DNA of 64,000 nt from Leuctra nigra. Its lineage: Eukaryota > Arthropoda > Insecta > Plecoptera > Leuctridae. The translations under genes and the position numbers were made by a program. The stretch is from the NCBI GenBank assembly GCA_934045905.1, contig OW203773.1, positions 19,393,246 to 19,457,245 on the forward strand, given 5' to 3'. The notes under the pieces were generated by a model. It was not told where the DNA came from and made no database searches. It was given only the letters and a program-made list of their open reading frames with translations. Shown here one piece after another: positions 11,601-19,733 of this stretch (its first letter is position 1; each line of letters opens with the position of its first letter).

Positions 11601-14600
11601 CAACTTCTTCTTCTTCTTCTTCTCTCGTTGAAACATCTGTTTCGAATGCAGCGTCTTTCTCCAGTTCATCCTTCCATTTTCTTGAAACTTCACGGACGTA
11701 TTCTATGAGATTTACGCGTTCCCAATGCCACAATTGCTTCAAATCTTCACTTTCCGAATCTGCATAATCATCATAATATTCTGCTCCGTACACGTGGTCA
11801 TCATATTCGGAACTTTGCTTGGAATACGTTTCCTCTGCTTCATATTTGTATTCCCTATATCTTCTCCAATTTTCGTCTTCTTTGTCGTATCTCCTAAGTA
11901 ATTCTGCCCTTGCCCTTTTACTAATCTGCGCATTTTCTTCTGTCCTGTCGTGACAAATACTCATCAACTCTTCCTCATCCAATGCAGCAAATTCTTTCAT
12001 CGTCCATTTTTCTTCTCTTCTTCTTTCAAATTCTATATAGATTCTTCTTGACAATTCATCAATTCGTTCTGTTCTCATTAAATGGTATAAATCCCGATTA
12101 CTAAACTCGCAGAATTCTAATTTGACACTTCTATTTTCTTCTTGTTCTTCATATTCCTTCTTATTTAGCTCGACCCAGGATTTCCAATATTCTTCATCTT
12201 TTTCATCCATCGTAAAAGTTATTTACGGCTTGTTCTTCAGTTTTCTGGATCTTTACATCTTCTTCAGACGACTTCCGTCAACAATCATCAACGACTGGGT
12301 TAGGTCATTTCTGTCGATGCCTAATCTGGTTCCCACGCTATCAATAACAACAAACTTGTTCCCATGACAATTAACTACACAGTTGATGTTTCTGCCCCCC
12401 TCTATCACCTGAATACTCGTGACCTCTGACTCACTAAGCTCTGCCCCCTCTACAGTATCATCTAAATTCACAGTTGACGATAAACTTGCATCTCGATCTG
12501 CCATCGTAACAGATGTAATGAACTAACATGCACAAATCTACAGTTGGCTTTATCTTTACGTTAACGGGTTGATTCTATGTAAAATTTCCAAATACATGAA
12601 AATTTTACGCAATGCCTGTGTCCACAAGTTTCAGAACAACTGAGTAACTCTTTCACAATCAAGAAAACAATTATTTCTTTCAAAACAATTGCTCCCAGGA
12701 ATGTTATTCGAGCCCCACACGTTGAGCGCCACTGAAACCTGCGGGATTTGGCTCAGAGGGTAGAACACAAAGAATCAGCAATATTATAATTTGTTTATTA
12801 CAAAGAAAATAAATGTTCATTGATGTGAAAAGAGCAATCAAAAATTATGAAAAACAATATTACGTTCGATACGTCGGCAGTAGTGATGATGTCGTCTGGT
12901 TTGTTTACTTCCGCGTAAACAAGTGGATGGCGTTGACTCTTGCGTAGTGTGTCCCGTGAACTCCAGTCCACCAGCAGAATGAAATGACTGGATATGTCAC
13001 CTCCTTCAGCTGCGATGCGATGATGTTGTCTAATAACCCCTTGGTTACCAGGACGTCCAGCAGTCCGTGCACAAGGAGTGACCTCCTCGAGCAGTTGGAT
13101 CAAGTTGGCTCAGGCTGATGACGTTCGTGGCTGCAGACTCGTCGGTTTCTCCCGGAGTTGCAATTCACTAACTTTTATACTTTAACATTTACTGACTTTA
13201 ATGTTGAAACTGTTCAGTTGATCACTTGTAACTTGAAATTGTCTTAATGCGATATTATTTGCCTCAGCATTAGGCTTGAAGTTTGAATTTACTGGGTTGA
13301 CGTTTATACAAAAATGTTATTTTAATGTTTACCTTCGATCACATCGGCACTGTCTCGCTGAAATTATACTATGTTGCGTGCACAAGGCTTCACGGTTCGC
13401 GAGGCAGGTCTCACTGCTCTGAGAAAACTCCGACTGATGATGTTTGGCTGGTAGCCTGACGTTTTATACCCTCTGACATCGTTTTCCCTCCAAAGAATCT
13501 GATTGGTTGGTTTCGTACACGTGGTAGCTAATTTTAGACATTCTGTCATTTCTAAAGCCCGCGAAACGACTTTCTTTCTGCACGTAGGCCCATGCTTTTC
13601 TTGGAATCACTGAAAACTAGTCTGGCTGACTGGTTTTGTAGCGTTATCACAATGACTGGTTCACTTGTTATTACGTGGTGACATCACAATTTAGGTAAGG
13701 TCACATACTTTTTATATGGATTCACTCACTTTCTTGATATAATTGCACATTGTTAAACTTATTTGATTGCTTGTTATATTTTTGTCTATATTTTGATTGC
13801 TGTTGAATTTTAAAGATTGTAAGTTTACATAATGATTCTAATTAATTACTTTGTGTTCAGTTAACCTTGACTCTAAGAATGCCATGCTACAAGCTTGTTC
13901 ATTCTTTAAACCTACTTCAAGCAAACATTATTATTTTTAAAGTTAATTTTCTAACCTAGATAGGCCAACTTGTTACAAAATTGAAATTTTGACAAGTCAT
14001 TACCCCCAACATTGTACCCAATCAAACAAAGTTTCAGCCAAATCCTCCCATTGGTTAAAAATTAAAACCATCTTTCCTGTGTTTTTAGAAATTTAAACTA
14101 TAACCGATTGAACGATCAACTTATAACTTCGCATGATGGTTGGGACCAACATTATCTGCATTTTTGACAATTTTCATACTAATCTGTGTTTAAATCCAAA
14201 CGTTATTGACATTTTACGGACTATTTGCGTGTTGGCTGTCAAATTCACGGCGACTTCGACTCTTCAGTTCAAGGCAAGGTAGTTAGAGCAGAAACTTTCA
14301 AACGCAAATGAAACTGATAATGACCGTTCAACAGTCGATCTGATATTGTGTAGACACACTTATATCATATGAGTGGTCTCAGGTATATTTTTTGAAGGAG
14401 ATCCTGTGATTTTTGAAAATTAACACGGAACAGTTCAATCATAAAGGTTCAATCGATCAACTTAAAGCTTTGCATGGTTATTTGGACCAATATTTTAGGA
14501 ATGTTAAATGAGATTTCTATACAAATCTGTAGCGAAATTTTAGAATTATTGGATTTTAATGACATTTTCGATAGACAGAATTTCGGTTCGAGGTGTTGCG

Positions 14601-17600
14601 CGTATCCGTGCTCGCTCATCAACGCGTTACTCAGATTCATTGGTTAAAATTTAAATAATGTAAAATGAAAACGGTCTTCGATAATTCTGATCAAACTCAT
14701 ATTTTGCATGATCATTAAGACATATTGTCTCTTATTTTACAAAATGTCATCCCAATCAGTTAAGAACGTATGAAGTTATTTACATTTTTAATATCTGTCA
14801 GTAATGAAGTATCGAAATGAATGTTTTCCAGTGCCAATTGAAAATTGATTCTGATTTGCTTTATGAACCAGGTGCTTAGATGCTATTTTAAAGTTTCGAT
14901 GAAAAGCATACACTTTTAAGTTGATATCATAATCAATTCAATATGAATGTATATGTTTTCTGTGCGTTGTGTACGCATTTCCGGTTCGAGAATTTGCACG
15001 TACCCGTGCTCGCTCAACAACGCGTTACACTGAGCGTTTTCCTAGTACTTTCAATATTAGCCCTGAAATTATCAAGTTATACACCCCCCCCCCCCCCTTT
15101 TGAAAATGTCAGCACGTCTTTTCCTGTATGGTACCGCAATGTTAAGTTGAAAGAAAAACTGTCACTTTGAACTGATCTAGGAAATTAGTTCAGCTTGCCT
15201 ACTTTTTCTTGGCATATTATGGTGCAATTTCAACGATTTCTTAAGAAATGAGAAATGTGATGGTTCCTTTTCATTATTATTACAATTTCAAGATAAACAC
15301 ATTTCTGGAGTTACGCATATTTGTTATCACAACAATCGATGTTCGATGCAAATCTTGATGGATTGAGGTGCAATATTTTTGATTGAAATAAAATAATGTT
15401 TTAACAACTTATCGTTGTTTACCAAGAGATTGATTGACTGTCGTTGACATTATAAGATTCATGATACCAAGATAAGGTAAAATATGTACACACTCCAAAG
15501 ATAGGGATCAATAATTGAAGATTAACGGGTCACCGAATTGAATGGTAATCCATCATGCACTCCTTATGTCCTTGTATATCTAACTATTGAGAGTTAAAAG
15601 AAGTTGAAGGTTTCTATTTCAGAATGACATGATAAGGAGATAATAGAAGAATTTAATCAGTGAATGATGGATTGAAGAGAAACAAAAATATTCAACTTAT
15701 ATTGTCTTATACATTTAAATGTAACTGAAAAGATTAGATTGAAAGTTACCTCTGAGGGATGACGGAGTCAATAGAGTAAAAAAGAAAAGGCACTTGCATC
15801 AGCTGGAGAAGGACAGATTTTGCATCCTTGAACAATTAATTCGGCCTAGAATATCGATGGAGTCCATCACACTATGGAAATAAATATTAAACTGGAAATT
15901 TCAATTTACAGTTTAATCCAGTGTATTATACTACTTCAATATACCGTATACTGTTTTGAGTACCTAACTAATATAGGCTTATGATTGAAATAGTCAAATT
16001 TGAATTGCATAGCGTTCGACAGTTGGAGCAAAGGGAATTGATTCATTAGTAAGTTTAACTTTGATAGGATGTTCACATGATCAATCTGATCAATCTGATT
16101 GTATTAGTAGCATTTTTTTTTTGCTTCTTGCATTATTAAATAGGCACCGCGTTATTCATCAAAACCGCGCAAAACAATGGAATTTCTAATACGATTTGTG
16201 ACTAAACCCGATAACAAATTAATCTCAAACTTTACAAGTGTGTTTTTCAAGGATGAGCTTAGGGTTGTAACTTGGCACGTTTTTTAACATTAAAATTTTA
16301 TACGACTCCCAGCGAGACAAGGAAATAGCAAATTTTTCAACAAAAATAAACTAATTATAACCAAGTTATACGAAGCAAAAAATTAAAATTGTACCAAGCG
16401 ATAACCCTTAGGCCCGGTTGCACCATGTCCCGATAAGTAAGATAAAGTTCACTTTAGCCTAAAGTGAACTTTAGCGGTCTAGATGGCTGTGTTTCATTGG
16501 CTGTTGCCATGGTTTCAGCCGATAAATCCTACCGCTAACTTTATCGGGACATGGTGCAACCGGGCCTTAGAGGCTTAGTTTGACTTTTATCTAATCATGA
16601 TTAAAATGTTAAATAATGTTTGTCTCCAACCGTATCCAGTTGTTCAACGAGTGTTGTATGTCACAAGGCGCAAGAGCTGAATCTGCAAACACCCGGCTGT
16701 GTGTACCACTCCACCATCGTCCATGAGCTGCTCCACGCGCTTGGATTCTATCACATGCAGAGCGCTACCGAAAGAGACGACTGGGTCACCATCATGTGGC
16801 AGAACATCCAAGCAGGTGAGCACCACCTCTATATAACTCAGATGTGGCTGGAGCGATCGAGGCAAAGTATCATATCTTCATAATTGTGCCCTATGACTGC
16901 CCTATGCCCTATGACTATGGCAGTGTCATGCACTACGTCCTATGTCCATGCACTATGTCCACGCTGTGTTTATGTCTTAGGAATGGAACACAACTTCGAC
17001 AAGTATGACGCCTCCTTCATCACCAGCTTTGGCGTGCCCTATGACTATGGCAGTGTCATGCACTACGTCCTATGTCCATGCACTATGTCCACGCTGTGTT
17101 TATGTCTTAGGAATGGAACACAACTTCGACAAGTATGACGCCTCCTTCATCACCAGCTTCGGAGTGCCCTATGACTATGGCAGTGCCATGCACTACGTCC
17201 TATGTCCATGCACTATGTCTACGCTGTGTTTATGTCTTAGGAATGGAACACAACTTCGACAAGTATGACGCCTCCTTCATCACCAGCTTCGGAGTGCCCT
17301 ATGACTATGGCAGTGTCCTGCACTACGTCCTATGTCCATGCACTATGTCCACGCTGTGTTTATGTCTTAGGAATGGAACACAACTTCGACAAGTATGACG
17401 CCTCCTTCGTCACCAGCTTCGGAGTGCCCTATGACTATGGCAGTGTCATGCACTACGTCCTATGTCCATGCACTATGTCTACGCTGTGTTTATGTCTTAG
17501 GAATGGAACACAACTTCGACAAGTATGACGCCTCCTTCATCACCAGCTTTGGCGTGCCCTATGACTATGGCAGTGTCATGCACTACGGTCCTAACGCCTT

Positions 17601-18935
17601 CTCCAGCAACGGTCAGCCCACCATTGTGCCCAATGTAAGTGCTACACGAAACGTAACGTATTCCCAGTTGTGTCAAAAAGTTAGGGTATACGCAAAAGTT
17701 TTTGTCTTGTCTATTGTAACGATTTCTTCAAACACTTTTTGCTGTAATAAAAGCATTGATTTTTCTCTATCTATTTCTTTAGAATTTTTCCAGAACTTTT
17801 TTGCGATTTTCTTCAATATTAGTTATTTCATGCTTCAAATACAATTCAAATTTCTAAATTTTAAAGTTTTCTTCAGCAAATCAATAGAATGCGGTTTTCT
17901 GTATCAAAATAATATCTTTATGACACATCAATTGACATTTTTAAGCAGGCATGATTTATATGAAAAATTGTGTTTACACCTCATACACCTCGCTCGTATA
18001 TCACAAGTATAAAACTATTTTTATGTGTACGGCGTATACCCGCGTATACCCTCGACTACACTACTGCGTATTCCCAATAGAGGAAATTATAAACATAAAA
18101 TGTATATATTTTTGAAAGCTTTGAACTCTAAGATCCCATAGTATTAGAAATAACAAAAAATCATAGTTAGTTCTCTACGATATTTTTTACAAAATATTTT
18201 AAATTGTTATCCTTATTACAAAATCAAATTACAATTCACGACTCAATTATTTAAATATTTTAGAAAGCAGTTTCCACAAAATTGAATACATTTCTTATGG
18301 ATTTACGTAGTACATTCGTATAGGCTGGCGATTTATTTTTACTTCATTGATACGAAAAGAACAATGTAATATAATATTATAATATCAGAATATAATATTT
18401 GTGTCCAAAGTTGTGGAAAAGCTGAGAAAATAATGACATTTCAGCTTGGAGACGACGTTGGTGTTTATTCTTCTGAGGTCGACTAAACAATTCCTTCACT
18501 CAAATTAGTTTTCAAATATGTCATAATTCGAATGAAGGATATTTGTTTTTGTTTGTAATTATTTATTTCTAGCCATTTTAGTAGGTAAAGGGTTAGCATG
18601 TTAAGTTAAAAATATTTGTTTCTGTTACCAATCTTCTGTTTTCAAGTATAATCATTTTTATTTTAAATTGACCCCCAGTTTCACATGAGTTAATTTATTA
18701 TCAAATCGATTATTCACTCACTCAATCTCACAAAGCAGGTTTATAACTGGATATTCGAAACAGGAAATATTCATTCGAAGTTCTCCCCTGCTCGCTCATC
18801 AACGCGTTACACAGAGCGTTTTCAAAGTACTAATGAAATGTTGCATTGTCCCAGGACCCGAACGCGAACATCGGCAGCGCACAACAGCTGAGCTCCAGGG
18901 ACATTCAGAAGCTGCACGCAATGTACGGCTGCTAA
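5420..18935 (+). CDS. Secreted astacin-family zinc metalloprotease (M12A), five exons
   Basis: Joining 5420-5618, 6241-6392, 16668-16815, 17501-17634 and 18855-18935 gives 714 nt, or 237 codons plus stop. All junctions are GT-AG and the phases are 1, 0, 1 and 0. The product is a small digestive-type astacin: signal peptide, short propeptide with an aspartate-switch motif, catalytic domain with the zinc motif and the Met-turn, and no C-terminal EGF, CUB or ShK domain. It should be made as a zymogen, secreted, and activated by removal of the propeptide. The residue after the third zinc histidine is Met instead of the family's usual Glu. Intron 2 is 10.3 kb and holds at least four mobile elements. 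Exon 4 is preceded by truncated tandem copies. The family assignment is secure; the substrate is unknown. Confidence 0.92.
5619..6240 (+). other. Astacin intron 1
   Basis: An AT-rich intron of 622 bp. No repeat or gene was recognised inside. Confidence 0.8.
6241..6392 (+). CDS. Astacin exon 2: N-terminal catalytic subdomain
   Basis: The acceptor is TTGTCCAG and the donor GTGAGT. The exon encodes the first subdomain of the protease, with NTCMNLV and the cysteine in [15 protein letters not shown], typical of the disulphide framework and the GRxGG turn before the active-site helix. It enters in phase 1 and leaves in phase 0. Confidence 0.92.
6716..7995 (-). mobile_element. Non-autonomous Helitron-like element, copy 1
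   Basis: Read on the minus strand it begins TCCCC at 7995, preceded by A. It ends with the hairpin TGGAGCGACCGCTCCA, then CTAGA, followed by T. The host site is therefore A|T with no target duplication, as in Helitrons, although the canonical 3' end is CTRR rather than CTAGA. The 5' third is a long inverted repeat (about 7614-7775 against 7848-7995). The body holds three versions of ACCGGAAGTGACGTCA at 7138, 7256 and 7400. There is no Rep or helicase. Copy 2 at 51511-53869 shares both ends and the body. Confidence 0.7.
7138..7415 (-). repeat. Three spaced CRE-ETS-like motifs in copy 1
   Basis: ACCGGAAGTGACGTCA is exact at 7138-7153, has one mismatch at 7256-7271, and is damaged in the CRE half at 7400-7415. 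The exact unit joins an ETS-type core (CCGGAAGT) to a full CRE palindrome (TGACGTCA). Flanking words such as ATCTCGAAAACG recur with it, so the true repeat unit is about 120-145 bp. Confidence 0.75.
8689..9933 (-). repeat. 3' LTR
   Basis: On the minus strand it opens TGTAACAAGTTGGCC and closes CAGGTTTCA. Candidate signals on that strand are TATAAAAG at about 9134-9127 and AATAAA at 8755-8750, which would place U3 upstream of about 9100 and R/U5 below it. The 101- and 61-codon open frames inside occur identically in both LTRs and have no recognised similarity. Confidence 0.9.
9934..9950 (-). other. Polypurine tract before the 3' LTR
   Basis: Minus strand reads GAATTCAGGGGGCTC directly before the LTR start TGTAACA. 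The G-rich run is a plausible plus-strand primer tract, but it is short and interrupted by pyrimidines. Confidence 0.55.
10258..12210 (-). CDS. Acidic 650-aa protein of the LTR element, unknown function
   Basis: A single uninterrupted frame fills most of the element's interior, which is unlikely without selection or a very recent origin. Residues 1-125 are charged and probably helical, alternating Glu/Asp with Arg/Lys ([20 protein letters not shown]). A run of six Glu lies near 197-202. Residues about 417-447 are imperfect E-D/N-L/I repeats coded by TCTTCAATAATC-like repeats. The last 70 residues are more basic and Ser/Asn-rich. I see no zinc knuckle, protease, reverse transcriptase or integrase motif, no signal peptide and no membrane segment. 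It could be a structural protein replacing gag, or a captured host gene fragment. Antisense open frames across it are shadows. Confidence 0.7.
   Translation of the reverse strand: MDEKDEEYWKSWVELNKKEYEEQEENRSVKLEFCEFSNRDLYHLMRTERIDELSRRIYIEFERRREEKWTMKEFAALDEEELMSICHDRTEENAQISKRARAELLRRYDKEDENWRRYREYKYEAEETYSKQSSEYDDHVYGAEYYDDYADSESEDLKQLWHWERVNLIEYVREVSRKWKDELEKDAAFETDVSTREEEEEEVVCNRLQSDVNSEQSCEQPDKVEESFYEVTTPQEDVQDFCLPKTQKKEEEETKIQSQNRVEIADISVREKIEEDAEIILPQDNFEEPCEQFEVEKVELQNNDVITKEQEDLDQLKTCEVVIEGVKEDAVKKAESQENESFEDEVIPECLVQGVAEETVNNSRDENEEFEVTRQALVNIEFDGDEMETVCCEEDLDCNVVVELNLEEEEFVDFRRKGRTEDLEIIEDLKIIENLEDIENIEIIEMVTETIVIEEKAADQEQLVKSESSFVQEFEKSENYNFCAELSSIPAASITERMNDELLITLNDELTETSYDEKIQPFDYVANMEMLEEIAYEEMMKITCPLMQESLQIEDKDFQDEESNEETETEVKKENETYTSTTARNKREEFFWTHLLEIISIGPTQDVHEDAEVSFPYDRGRKEQRRSADSHSDNNSNVDCYGRSMMTQQK
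12253..12504 (-). CDS. Small ORF (83 aa) of the LTR element
   Basis: This is the first open frame downstream of the primer site on the minus strand, ending 42 nt before the large ORF. It starts [16 protein letters not shown], is acidic at the N-terminus, and has a hydrophobic core ([21 protein letters not shown]) and a basic end. VVIDSVGT faintly recalls a retropepsin active-site strand, but the pattern is not good enough to call one. The role is unknown. Its position suggests the first gene of a two-gene transcript. Confidence 0.45.
   Translation of the reverse strand: MADRDASLSSTVNLDDTVEGAELSESEVTSIQVIEGGRNINCVVNCHGNKFVVIDSVGTRLGIDRNDLTQSLMIVDGSRLKKM
12707..12732 (-). other. Primer-binding site, tRNA-Lys type
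   Basis: Minus strand: G followed by TGGCGCTCAACGTG and GGGGCTCGAA, immediately inside the 5' LTR. The first 14 bases differ by one from the tRNA-Lys 3'-end complement commonly used by gypsy-type elements. There are extra bases in the middle, so priming is probable rather than certain. Confidence 0.75.
12733..13977 (-). repeat. 5' LTR
   Basis: Same length as the other LTR, and identical wherever I compared the two. It drives transcription leftwards into the primer site and the two ORFs. Confidence 0.9.
15046..16407. other. Featureless intronic stretch
   Basis: AT-rich intron sequence. No gene or repeat was recognised. The poly-C run near 15075-15087 lies further downstream than the family R hairpin end. 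Confidence 0.5.
16411..16566. mobile_element. PIF/Harbinger-type MITE, 156 bp
   Basis: The terminal inverted repeats are GGCCCGGTTGCACCATGTCC... at both ends, flanked by TTA at 16408-16410 and 16567-16569. A 3-bp TTA duplication with GG-starting ends is the PIF/Harbinger signature. An inner inverted pair (AAGTTCACTTTAG/CTAAAGTGAACTT) adds a second hairpin. It sits about 100 bp from the acceptor of astacin exon 3. Confidence 0.85.
16668..16815 (+). CDS. Astacin exon 3: zinc-binding active site
   Basis: The exon encodes [12 protein letters not shown] and then the catalytic helix [12 protein letters not shown], continuing [10 protein letters not shown]. The three His are zinc ligands and the Glu is the catalytic base. 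Met follows the third His where most astacins have Glu. I chose the acceptor at CACAAG|GCG because it keeps phase 0 with exon 2 and restores the GG-A-Q-E-L junction. An alternative AG at 16638 breaks the frame. The donor is GTGAGC, in phase 1. Confidence 0.9.
16886..17634 (+). repeat. 130-bp tandem array of truncated astacin exon 4 copies
   Basis: Units start at 16981, 17111, 17241 and 17371, each exactly 130 bp. They are followed by the full exon at 17501 and preceded by a 5'-truncated unit (16886-16980). Each unit holds the first 86 or so bases of exon 4 ([13 protein letters not shown]... to the Met-turn MHY) and then about 40 bases ending TTTATGTCTTAG, the same 3' splice site. Copies 1 and 5 share CTTTGGCGTG, while 2-4 share CTTCGGAGTG. 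Since 130 is not a multiple of three, each truncated unit reads into a stop in the next one. Confidence 0.92.
17501..17634 (+). CDS. Astacin exon 4: Met-turn
   Basis: The only complete copy in the tandem array. It reads [20 protein letters not shown], then YDYGSVMHY (Met-turn Met and the Tyr that approaches zinc), then [16 protein letters not shown]. The donor is AAT|GTAAGT. It enters in phase 1 and leaves in phase 0. An open frame continuing past the donor to 18012 is intron read-through. Confidence 0.9.
17635..18854 (+). other. Astacin intron 4 with a family R 3'-end remnant
   Basis: AT-rich. At 18778-18826, CTGCTCGCTCATCAACGCGTTACACAGAGCG matches the terminal hairpin of family R (positions only; the final CTAG is degraded). 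It lies just upstream of the exon 5 acceptor. Nothing else was recognised. Confidence 0.6.
18855..18935 (+). CDS. Astacin exon 5: C-terminal end
   Basis: The acceptor is TTGTCCCAG. The exon encodes [20 protein letters not shown] then HAMYGC and TAA. The IG(S)xxxLSxxDIxKLxxMYxC ending is the standard astacin C-terminus, and the last Cys closes a disulphide. Confidence 0.92.
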   Translation, partial: DPNANIGSAQQLSSRDIQKLHAMYGC

Positions 18936-18985
18936 ACGACATTCTGCTCTCTGTGTAACATCATACTGTACTCGATTAACTTGTC

Positions 18986-18991
18986 AATAAA
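18986..18991 (+). terminator. Polyadenylation signal of the astacin gene
   Basis: AATAAA lies 51 bases after the stop codon, giving a short 3' UTR. A GT-rich stretch (GTTGTTTCC) follows at about 19011. Confidence 0.8.
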
Positions 18992-19009
18992 TACAGATCA
19001 AAACTACAC

Positions 19010-19543
19010 ACTGTTGTTTCCTTCATCCATTCTCCGTGGTTGATCTAGCAACCATATCGTCGGCTTGGTACTTGTTTGTCCTATATCCGCTTTTTGCTAG
19101 TCGGAGATAATGAGGTTTAAAGATTGAATTCAATCTCACGGCAAAACTACTTAATCTATGTAATAGAAAAAAATAACAATTATTCTTATGGATGTCTTGA
19201 ATAATATCTAGTAGTATTTTTCTACCCTGTACTCTTAATTACCCCAATAAAGGGCACCCCCGTTTGGATATAGGACACAGAAAGTCATGGGAACGAAATA
19301 TTTGTTACGCATTTTATCCTATATCCAATTTTTACGTAGTTTTTGTTCAGAAGGAGGTAAATTTTAACTTTTTAAGCATTCGTTCGTATTTGTAACACCC
19401 TTTTATTATATTTTAAGATTATAAAATTGTAAATTTTTTAATTTCAAAAAAAAATTATTGAACATTTTTTGTTTCTTAAAATTTAAAATTTAAAAAACCG
19501 CCGAGTAAAGAAGCAAAAGACAATGTCTAATTTCTATCACATT
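19010..19543. other. Intergenic between the astacin gene and a LINE
   Basis: The stretch 19051-19103 (TATCGTCGGCTTGGTACTTG...) recurs inverted at 25626-25676, on the far side of the LINE. The words GGATATAGGACA/TGTCCTATATCC recur here several times. There is no gene. Confidence 0.5.
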
Positions 19544-19733
19544 TGTATTGTATTGTATTGTTGTATTGTTTTATTTGCAGCCATAAAATGTACAGACACA
19601 CATGGGCATTGTCAAGAGAAAAATAAATATACATATAAAAACATCATCATTATCATAGATATTGTCATCAATAATAGATTATTAAAACCATTAAAAACAC
19701 ATACAAATATTATAAACAATGGTAACTAGTGTC

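Larger units (their letters stand above)
8689..13977 (-). mobile_element. Complete non-autonomous LTR retroelement with an acidic ORF
   Basis: Two 1245-bp direct repeats bound a 2.8-kb interior. The repeats run TG...CA (minus strand TGTAACAAG...GGTTTCA), and the target duplication is AAAT at 8685-8688 and 13978-13981. Copies b and c of family R show the uninterrupted site, which proves the insertion. A primer site for a tRNA-Lys-like primer lies one base inside the 5' LTR, and a purine-rich tract abuts the 3' LTR. The interior encodes 83-aa and 650-aa ORFs and no gag, protease, reverse transcriptase, RNase H or integrase, so it must be mobilised in trans. No difference between the LTRs was seen by eye, implying very recent insertion. 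Confidence 0.9.
8446..15045 (+). mobile_element. Family R hairpin-ended repeat, copy a (split by LTR element)
   Basis: The left part is 8446-8688 and the right part 13978-15045, separated by the LTR element. It begins with GAGCGAGCGAAGCGAGCG and ends with the stem CGCTCA/TGAGCG (CGCTCA about 15011-15016, TGAGCG 15031-15036), a loop containing AACGCGTT, and then TTTTCCTAG before a T. A hairpin followed by CTAG|T and no target duplication suggest a Helitron-like non-autonomous element, but the 5' end is not the usual TC. A long T tract follows ACCTCTG. Two intact copies (b and c) supply the empty site for the LTR insertion. Confidence 0.7.
6393..16667 (+). other. Astacin intron 2, transposon-filled, 10.3 kb
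   Basis: This intron separates the two catalytic subdomains. It contains a foldback element with a nested Helitron-like copy (6641-8233), a family R copy split by an LTR retroelement (8446-15045), and a 156-bp Harbinger-type MITE close to the acceptor (16411-16566). The stretch 15046-16407 shows nothing beyond AT-rich sequence. The large minus-strand ORF inside belongs to the LTR element. Confidence 0.8.

Noticed and set aside
10825..11767. Plus-strand Ser-rich open frames across 10.8-11.8 kb
   Set aside because: Antisense shadows of the Glu-rich ORF (GAA/TTC codon bias opens the opposite strand).
12253..12504. Retropepsin-like protease in the 83-aa ORF
   Set aside because: VVIDSVGT lacks the Asp-Thr/Ser-Gly triad in proper context and the flap and second-half motifs are missing.
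16886..17634. Regular 130-bp repeats as a CRISPR-like or satellite array
   Set aside because: The units are exon and acceptor copies of the astacin gene with no unique spacers.
17395..18012. 205-codon open frame through the end of the exon array
   Set aside because: It passes a consensus GTAAGT donor at 17635 and continues into AT-rich intron; exon 5 at 18855 completes the protein instead.
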